A stretch of DNA of 64,000 nt from a virus. Under the pieces are notes generated by a model, which searched no databases, had not been told where the DNA came from, and worked only from the letters and a program-made list of their open reading frames with translations. Location: the IMG/VR virus record IMGVR_UViG_3300008952_001422, positions 62,001 through 126,000 of that record, one strand, 5' to 3'. Numbering within the stretch: position 1 is the first letter of the stretch; each line of letters starts with the position of its first letter. Positions 59,407 through 64,000 of the stretch are shown piece after piece. A program made the translations under genes and the position numbers.

Positions 59407-60290
59407 ATTAATTTTACAAAATAATTTTCAACAAGCCAATACCAAATTTCTTTGTTTAGATGAACACCGTCAAAACATAGTGACTGATTTAAATTTAATT
59501 TTTTGCCTCTGTTAAATTGTTTTGCTAATAAATTTGAAGATAAAGGTTTCTTATAAGGAATTACTTTTAAAAACTCTTTTACTCTTTTATTTTTTAAGAC
59601 AATAGGAGGAACATGTGGGCCGTAATCTATGTTAAACCAACAAACATTATATCCTAAGTTTGTTAAATAACCATGTATAGACATACAACATAATAAAATT
59701 TCTTCCTCTGGCACTACACTGTTTAGTGAATTCATAACATTTTGAAATCCAATATAGTCTTCCTTAAAAGATGGTGAAAGTTTCATCTCTCTTGCTTTGA
59801 ACTTCTCACTCGTTATCTTCCAAAAATCTTTATCTCGAATATCCATATTGATTGGTATAGAATTATTATAAAATTCATTAGATGGCAAGTCTTGCCAATC
59901 ACGTCCATTAAAGTAATCTTTTTTTAAAAATGTTTTAAAGAACTTATATGAAGGAGTTTCATATGTTGCGGTTATTCTATTACTACAAGGGATTTCAATT
60001 AAAAAAGTTAAATCAATGTCTGGGTCCTTCTCAAGACAATTCATAATTCTATGATGATACGTTGATATTCCGTGTCCACCCATACCACAGTTTTCTACAA
60101 TCCATGTTTCGTCTGGTCTTTCATTCAATTTGTTTTCTAAACGTTGGGTCCATCTTTCTGATTTTGTTTCAGCATAATGTCCTCTTACATAATCTGGATG
60201 ATGGCAAATCTCTTTAAATGTACCATGAATATCATTGACATGACTAGTCCCCAATACTATAAGTTTTTGTAGGACCTTGCCTTTTTTCAT
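59403..60290 (-). CDS. SGNH-hydrolase-like protein
   Basis: 295 residues. LIVLGTSHVNDIHG carries the N-terminal Ser block in the GTSH variant, ENCGMGGHGISTYHHRI the Gly block and CFDGVHLNKEIWYWLVEN the C-terminal Asp-x-x-His. It is a longer variant with a lid insertion (about residues 105-235). It overlaps the sulfotransferase gene by four bases. Confidence 0.7.
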   Translation of the reverse strand: MKKGKVLQKLIVLGTSHVNDIHGTFKEICHHPDYVRGHYAETKSERWTQRLENKLNERPDETWIVENCGMGGHGISTYHHRIMNCLEKDPDIDLTFLIEIPCSNRITATYETPSYKFFKTFLKKDYFNGRDWQDLPSNEFYNNSIPINMDIRDKDFWKITSEKFKAREMKLSPSFKEDYIGFQNVMNSLNSVVPEEEILLCCMSIHGYLTNLGYNVCWFNIDYGPHVPPIVLKNKRVKEFLKVIPYKKPLSSNLLAKQFNRGKKLNLNQSLCFDGVHLNKEIWYWLVENYFVKLI

Positions 60291-60291
60291 C

Positions 60292-60417
60292 TTAAACCCT
60301 CTCTATGTTACCTATTTGCCATGCTTTGAATTGTCTAAGATAAACTTTATGGTCTTCTAAGATAACTTCGTCTATTTGTTTTCCTTTATATCGTTCTACC
60401 CATTCGGCATACGACAT
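60292..60417 (-). CDS. 41-aa microprotein
   Basis: MSYAEWVERYKGKQIDEVIL, then EDHKVYLRQFKAWQIGNIER. Aromatic and charged, no membrane span. Follows the late promoter at 60440; one base precedes the SGNH-like gene's ATG. Confidence 0.55.
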   Translation of the reverse strand: MSYAEWVERYKGKQIDEVILEDHKVYLRQFKAWQIGNIERV

Positions 60418-60439
60418 TAAATGTTTGTTGTGTATATTG

Positions 60440-60447
60440 TATTTATA
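60440..60447 (-). promoter_or_regulatory. T4-type late promoter TATAAATA
   Basis: Perfect match on the minus strand, overlapping the stop of the 31-aa ORF. Predicted +1 near 60434. Heads the unit 60417 down to the SGNH gene at 57402. Confidence 0.72.
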
Positions 60448-60538
60448 AGACAAAGGAATGTAAAGCGGCTAAAGTGAAAAGCCCTATGGAGATTGCTATA
60501 CACATCTCAAGAAAATAATCAGTAAATGTTTTTTTCAT
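60443..60538 (-). CDS. 31-aa single-span membrane microprotein
   Basis: MKKTFTDYFLEMC, then the span IAISIGLFTLAALHSFVL. The stop TAA is shared with the late promoter. Unknown role. Confidence 0.5.
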   Translation of the reverse strand: MKKTFTDYFLEMCIAISIGLFTLAALHSFVL

Positions 60539-60539
60539 A

Positions 60540-60809
60540 TTATGCTCCTAATTTTGCTATTATTAAACTGTCTTCTGGACCTAAAAAATCTATCTCATCT
60601 GGATTAATATCATCTGCATCAATTGGTTCTGGTCTTGCGTCTAATAAACAAACCAATGCGGCTTGTCCTGTATCATCTTGGGCTACTCTTGTTAATTCTT
60701 CCAATTGTGTTTGACATATTTCTTCTGTTTCATATGATTCTATAGGAATAGTCATAATCTTTGGATTATCTGCACCAATGAATACTAATATTAATAGCCA
60801 CTCTATCAT
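60540..60809 (-). CDS. Small membrane-anchored/secreted acidic protein
   Basis: 89 residues. A short hydrophobic N terminus (IEWLLILVFIGA) that may be a signal or anchor, then an acidic domain with two Cys (EICQTQ, LVCLLDA). A long acidic tail (EPIDADDINPDEIDF). The ATG overlaps the upstream stop (ATGA). Confidence 0.52.
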   Translation of the reverse strand: MIEWLLILVFIGADNPKIMTIPIESYETEEICQTQLEELTRVAQDDTGQAALVCLLDARPEPIDADDINPDEIDFLGPEDSLIIAKLGA

Positions 60810-60970
60810 AATTTCTTCTTCTTAGGTTTCTTTTTTTCTTTCTTAGGTTTATCACGATTTCCACCCTCAATCGCATCTGATAATGGTGCAACCGCTACTT
60901 TTGTAAGAATTTTTAATCCTTCAACTATTGCATTAAAGGCTTCATCTAACGATGGTTCTTTTTTACTCAT
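60806..60970 (-). CDS. 54-aa Lys-rich microprotein
   Basis: An amphipathic helix (SLDEAFNAIVEGLKILTKVA) followed by a lysine run (KPKKEKKKPKKKKL). Between two overlapping genes. Possibly nucleic-acid binding. Confidence 0.52.
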   Translation of the reverse strand: MSKKEPSLDEAFNAIVEGLKILTKVAVAPLSDAIEGGNRDKPKKEKKKPKKKKL

Positions 60971-61250
60971 TTTCGTCTCCTTTCTGTCTGTCTACTGGAA
61001 TGTTTTGTTTCTCATCAATACCACTAAAGATACCAACCTTAGAGTTTCTTTCCCAACATTCAATAATATCATCACGAATATATTCCAATGGAGTACCATC
61101 TGGATATTCATATTTCCAATTATGAGCCATCTTCATAGCATTGTCACGTATAGTTTGAATCCTACGTTTCTCATAGTATTCTTTTCTTCTAAATTCTATT
61201 CGTTCCATAAACTTCTTCGAATAGCCTTGATTAAATAACGCTTTAAGCAT
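60963..61250 (-). CDS. Small basic protein of unknown function
   Basis: 95 residues. SKKFMERIEFRRKEYYEKRR is a basic helix, and PDGTPLEYIRDDIIECWERN an acidic one. Overlaps both neighbours. No family recognised. Confidence 0.52.
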   Translation of the reverse strand: MLKALFNQGYSKKFMERIEFRRKEYYEKRRIQTIRDNAMKMAHNWKYEYPDGTPLEYIRDDIIECWERNSKVGIFSGIDEKQNIPVDRQKGDENE

Positions 61251-61432
61251 TATAGTTTCTCCTTTTTTTTGGGTACTTTATTGTCTTTTAAGAATTCAGT
61301 TCTTTTATTTTCTGGTATTTTTTGATATCTTGCATACATATCTATAAAACCTACGTCAGTAAGTCTATGCCAACCTATGCACTTACCAGTCGGTGAACGT
61401 CCGCAAGGACATCCAAACTTTTTACTTGTCAT
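61250..61432 (-). CDS. Small Cys-rich protein
   Basis: 60 residues. KKFGCPCGRSPTGKCIGWHR has three Cys and a His, a compact metal-binding knot seen in small marine phage proteins. The rest is basic helix. The ATG is in the end of the membrane microprotein gene. Confidence 0.55.
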   Translation of the reverse strand: MTSKKFGCPCGRSPTGKCIGWHRLTDVGFIDMYARYQKIPENKRTEFLKDNKVPKKKEKL

Positions 61433-61568
61433 TGTTTACTGTTGCTCTTGATTGGGCTCTACTTCCTTCTTCGGTATGCTTATATCTTCCGTATGTATTC
61501 GCACCATACCACACACCTCCGCCGAATGTTAATCCCAATACTCCAATAATCATTATTAAATCCATCAT
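61422..61568 (-). CDS. 48-aa membrane microprotein with N-terminal span
   Basis: MMDLIMIIGVLGLTFGGGVW and a polar tail. Overlaps the peroxiredoxin stop (TAATG) and the next gene's start. Ten bases overlap downstream. Confidence 0.5.
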   Translation of the reverse strand: MMDLIMIIGVLGLTFGGGVWYGANTYGRYKHTEEGSRAQSRATVNNDK

Positions 61569-62104
61569 TATAGTTCCTTAAGTACATTCTCTGGTGTTGT
61601 TTCGCCGTATGGGTCTAAATCTTCAGGTGTACTATCGGGTTCAATAAACATTTTTGTAATTAAACCATCATCAACAATCATTGCGTAACGTTTACTACGC
61701 ATATTAAAGCCTACAGCGGACATATCAGTTAACATACCCATTTCTGTAGTAAATAAACCGTTACCATCTGGTAATACTTTAACATTCTTAAGATTATTAG
61801 CATCACGCCACGCATTCATAACAAATGAATCATTTACCGAACAACAATAGATATCATCTACTCCCTTGTCATAAAACTTCTGTGCGTTTTCTTCAAATCC
61901 AGGTAGTTGATGCGTTGAACAGGTGGGCGTAAATGCTCCTGGTAAACTAAACACTACCACTTTTTTATTTGAGAAGATTTCATCAGTAGATATTTCTCCC
62001 CATATTGATGGGTTTATTTCACAAGCATTTGGTTGTCCCAAATCACTTTCAACCCTTACTTTAAATGCAACTGTTGGAATAACAGTCTTTTCTAACCATG
62101 TCAT
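61568..62104 (-). CDS. Peroxiredoxin (Prx5/thioredoxin-fold peroxidase)
   Basis: 178 residues. KKVVVFSLPGAFTPTCSTHQ holds the peroxidatic Cys in the Prx5 context (PGAFTPTCS). VNDSFVMNAWRDAN and GMLTDMSAVGFNMRSKRYAM are the family blocks. A two-Cys resolving site is not obvious (CCSV near 87). Detoxifies H2O2, which would protect oxygen-sensitive Fe-S enzymes in an infected cell. Not linked to an obvious reductase, though rubredoxin is two genes upstream. Confidence 0.92.
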   Translation of the reverse strand: MTWLEKTVIPTVAFKVRVESDLGQPNACEINPSIWGEISTDEIFSNKKVVVFSLPGAFTPTCSTHQLPGFEENAQKFYDKGVDDIYCCSVNDSFVMNAWRDANNLKNVKVLPDGNGLFTTEMGMLTDMSAVGFNMRSKRYAMIVDDGLITKMFIEPDSTPEDLDPYGETTPENVLKEL

Positions 62105-62107
62105 ATT

Positions 62108-62551
62108 TTATCCTCCAAAATCTGTTGAGTATTTTCTCAACAATGCTTTATCTTCGCCAACTATATCCATCTTCTTTATTACATTAGGTTGGTTCATGGG
62201 TATAGCAAGTCTTTCACCGCCACCTTTTAATTTAACTGTATTATATGTAAAGCCTTTCTTCACTTTCCATATTGCGGCTTCATTTAAATACTCACAAGGT
62301 GCTTGTACGATTACAAAGTAGTCAGCATTTAAACATTTATTTAATTGATTTCTTCTAATTGTAAATGATTTATCTAAACAATAGGGTACTTGAGTTTTTA
62401 CTTCTAAGTTCTTTCCATTTACTATCATATCTTTTTCACTATCGAATGGGTCAGTGGACATTTCTACTGTTCGTCCAATCTTACTCATATAATTACTGAC
62501 AATCTTCTCGCCGATATCACCAAGTACTTTTTGTTCAGTTATTTTAATCAC
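62108..62551 (-). CDS. PD-(D/E)XK-like nuclease
   Basis: 147 residues. [16 protein letters not shown] is the N-terminal Glu helix, [22 protein letters not shown] the D-x(n)-E-V-K catalytic block of the fold, and a later DYFVIVQAP strand. Likely a DNA-processing or restriction-like nuclease; small VRR/holliday-type functions are possible. GTG start overlapping the rubredoxin stop (GTGA). Confidence 0.68.
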   Translation of the reverse strand: MIKITEQKVLGDIGEKIVSNYMSKIGRTVEMSTDPFDSEKDMIVNGKNLEVKTQVPYCLDKSFTIRRNQLNKCLNADYFVIVQAPCEYLNEAAIWKVKKGFTYNTVKLKGGGERLAIPMNQPNVIKKMDIVGEDKALLRKYSTDFGG

Positions 62552-62718
62552 ACTTCCACCATCTCAAAATCTTCTTTACTAGCACCACAATCAGGACAAA
62601 ACCAATCATCTGGTACATTTGCCCAAAGTGTTCCTGGTTCAAGACCAGAATCTGGGTCACCTACGGCTTCGTCATAAATCCAACCACACATCATACATTC
62701 TAATTTTTTATATTTCAT
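62548..62718 (-). CDS. Rubredoxin
   Basis: 56 residues, complete. The four iron-ligand Cys are in [19 protein letters not shown] (CxxC) and [13 protein letters not shown] (CxxC). [15 protein letters not shown] is the conserved middle block. One-electron carrier with a single Fe(Cys)4 site. It is between two genes with overlapping ends (ATGA upstream, GTGA downstream). Could reduce a radical SAM enzyme, the AspH-like oxygenase or the peroxiredoxin; none is proven. Confidence 0.96.
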   Translation of the reverse strand: MKYKKLECMMCGWIYDEAVGDPDSGLEPGTLWANVPDDWFCPDCGASKEDFEMVEV

Positions 62719-62999
62719 ACTATTTCTAATTTACCTTTATATAAACCTGAATTAGTGCAATTTAAATCATAAGCCTTTAAATCACCTGATTGTAATGACC
62801 TAATAACTAAACTCACATCATCAATTGAGATTAATGGACCGATGTCGTAATCAAAATCTACATCGTTCATAGTTCCCACACGAATTATTTTACCAATATT
62901 GCCCTCAATATCAGCAGTCTTTCTTAATTTAACATTATCTTCGACTAAAAAGGGTTCGCCTGTTTTAATTACTCCAGATAAGTACCAATCTTTTGTCAT
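62715..62999 (-). CDS. Small beta-rich protein of unknown function
   Basis: 94 residues. [36 protein letters not shown] and a [16 protein letters not shown] segment; alternating strands suggest a small barrel. No family recognised. Overlaps both neighbours with ATGA. Confidence 0.5.
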   Translation of the reverse strand: MTKDWYLSGVIKTGEPFLVEDNVKLRKTADIEGNIGKIIRVGTMNDVDFDYDIGPLISIDDVSLVIRSLQSGDLKAYDLNCTNSGLYKGKLEIV

Positions 63000-63145
63000 A
63001 GCATCACTCCTATTTGAATGCCGACATATAAAACGATTAATCCCATCATTATATGATAACTTCTTTGAATACTAACAAATGATTCACGAATACTTTTCAT
63101 ATTCTCCTCGTGTTTTTCTTCTATTTCCGCCCAATTATATTCCAT
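62996..63145 (-). CDS. 49-aa membrane microprotein, C-terminal span
   Basis: A charged helix (NWAEIEEKHEENMKSIRESF), then a span ([19 protein letters not shown]). ATGA overlap with the next gene. One base after the upstream stop. Confidence 0.52.
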   Translation of the reverse strand: MEYNWAEIEEKHEENMKSIRESFVSIQRSYHIMMGLIVLYVGIQIGVML

Positions 63146-63146
63146 A

Positions 63147-63299
63147 TCAACTCCTGTCTGAATGATTTAAAACTCTGTCAACTTTATGTCTAATTAATCC
63201 TATTGGATTATCTTTATCTTGTACTTTGTGATTAAATTCACTATCTAACGTTTGAATTATAAAAACTAGTAATTCTCGCATTTGTTCTTCTTTACTCAT
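63147..63299 (-). CDS. 50-aa helical microprotein
   Basis: MSKEEQMRELLVFIIQTLDS and then DNPIGLIRHKVDRVLNHSDR. Ribosome site AGGAG. First small gene after the structured gap at 63300-63401. Confidence 0.5.
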   Translation of the reverse strand: MSKEEQMRELLVFIIQTLDSEFNHKVQDKDNPIGLIRHKVDRVLNHSDRS

Positions 63300-63316
63300 A
63301 TCTGCTCCTTTTATTC

Positions 63317-63369
63317 GAGGGGAGATGGCTACGGCTCATATAGAGAAACGTATAAACTCCTCTCCCCTC
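63317..63369 (-). repeat. Long-loop inverted repeat in intergenic gap
   Basis: GAGGGGAGA (63317-63325) and TCTCCCCTC (63361-63369) form a perfect 9-bp GC-rich stem around a 35-base loop. The stem is conspicuous in AT-rich DNA. The RNA would sit in the leader of the 63299 gene, whose AAAGGAG site follows shortly. No T run, so it is not a normal terminator. Confidence 0.55.
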
Positions 63370-63401
63370 ATTATCCAACCTATCATTCGGTTGAAATTCT
63401 T

Positions 63402-63980
63402 TTATATCCATGTTCCTAATGTCGATTTATTATTATCCTGGGTCATAAGTAGTGTTTCTAAATGCTGAAAGAACATATTATTTAATTGAGTCATTGGAAC
63501 AAATTCTGCTATTGACAAACTATCTAAATCAATAAATTTAAGTTCTCTCGTATCATCATTCCATATTGCATTACCTAACCATGGGTCTCCATGATATAAA
63601 AATCCATTACCACGAAAAAGAGGATTATATCTGTTTTCCATCGATATATCATAGAACTCTTTCCAAATATAATCCATTGCTATCTTCATTTCTAGTATCA
63701 TCTTCTGGCTTACTTTCATACCGCCATCAACTTGTTCTTTTATCGTTTTACCTTCAACAAATTCATATCTATAACCTTTATCATTATATTCTACAATCTT
63801 AGGCAAGAAATCCAACTTATACTTCTCAATGAGAGGTAATAGTTTCAGCATAATAGAAATATCTTGTCTTCTGAACTTCTCATTTGCATTAAATTCTTTA
63901 AATACGGTACCATCACTATCAATGGGAACCTTTGTTCTAATTTGTATATATTGGTCTTTAGTCATAATATATTTGTCCAT
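63402..63980 (-). CDS. APH-fold small kinase
   Basis: 192 residues from ATG 63980, with AGGTAGGTG before it; a GTG at 63983 is just upstream. FLYHGDPWLGNAIWND is the catalytic HxDxxxxN and FIDLDSL the metal-binding Asp of aminoglycoside-phosphotransferase-like kinases. The N-terminal lobe (KVPIDSDGTVFKEFNANEKF) is short and has no clear P-loop. It phosphorylates a small molecule or sugar. At the window edge; upstream genes are not visible. Confidence 0.8.
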   Translation of the reverse strand: MDKYIMTKDQYIQIRTKVPIDSDGTVFKEFNANEKFRRQDISIMLKLLPLIEKYKLDFLPKIVEYNDKGYRYEFVEGKTIKEQVDGGMKVSQKMILEMKIAMDYIWKEFYDISMENRYNPLFRGNGFLYHGDPWLGNAIWNDDTRELKFIDLDSLSIAEFVPMTQLNNMFFQHLETLLMTQDNNKSTLGTWI

Positions 63981-64000
63981 CACCTACCTTGCACGAGAAG

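Noticed and set aside
63317-63369. tRNA candidate (7-bp GGGGAGA/TCTCCCC stem like an acceptor arm)
   Set aside because: Only about 50 bases between stem ends, with no D, anticodon or T arms.
1-64000. CRISPR arrays, insertion sequences, attachment sites or integrase
   Set aside because: No regularly spaced repeats, transposase or integrase motifs, and no tRNA gene were found on reading both strands.

Overview
This window looks like about 64 kb of a large, AT-rich, T4-like marine myovirus genome. The evidence is a T4-type replication block (family B polymerase gp43, sliding clamp gp45, DsbA-like protein, FEN/RNase H), repeated T4-style late promoters (TATAAATA/GATAAATA), near-absent intergenic space, and small proteins of the kind seen in pelagiphage and cyanophage genomes. 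There are no photosynthesis genes. An alphaproteobacterial (SAR11-type) host is plausible, but it is inferred only from composition and gene content.

Layout, plus strand (1-27.7 kb). The window opens inside the C-terminal end of a radical SAM protein. Two late, probably head-packaged proteins follow, including a 1287-residue one. Next comes the replication block: DsbA-like, DNA polymerase, NPPY methyltransferase-like protein and sliding clamp. After it lie apt, metK, a FEN nuclease, a phosphomannomutase-like HAD protein, small conserved phage genes and a MoxR ATPase. From 16.85 to 21.78 kb sits a closed four-gene operon: acyl-adenylate ligase, flavin-dependent halogenase, GNAT-like protein and beta-ketoacyl synthase. 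Then come a VWA/metallopeptidase-fold protein (probable MoxR partner), a secreted protein, an HNH nuclease and DHFR. Early genes here carry strong sigma70-type promoters, mostly with an extended -10.

Minus strand (27.7-64 kb). One very long run of overlapping genes reads from about 53 kb down to 27.7 kb. It encodes an SGNH hydrolase, a NodU-type carbamoyltransferase, a 920-aa glycosyltransferase-like protein with seven internal repeats, two Rossmann methyltransferase-like proteins, ten radical SAM enzymes in several architectures (one split in two), ThyX and two QueC-like PP-loop ATPases. It ends with small basic and membrane proteins, ribosomal protein bL33, a PLP enzyme, a TauE-like transporter and an AspH-like oxygenase. 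Upstream of it lie IscA, IscU, two late proteins with capsid-targeting-like N termini, one isolated plus-strand gene, ribosomal protein bL31, two more SGNH hydrolases with an APS kinase and a sulfotransferase, many microproteins, a peroxiredoxin, a PD-(D/E)XK-like nuclease, a rubredoxin and an APH-fold kinase.

How the parts may fit together (inference). The phage carries at least eleven radical SAM genes and also encodes enzymes that could supply both of their cofactors: MetK for S-adenosylmethionine and IscU/IscA for iron-sulfur clusters, with rubredoxin as a possible redox partner. The halogenase operon resembles a miniature natural-product cluster. bL31 and bL33 suggest ribosome remodelling. 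I recognised 92 coding regions. About a dozen are shorter than 60 codons and were found by reading the gaps. No tRNA, CRISPR array or insertion sequence was seen.
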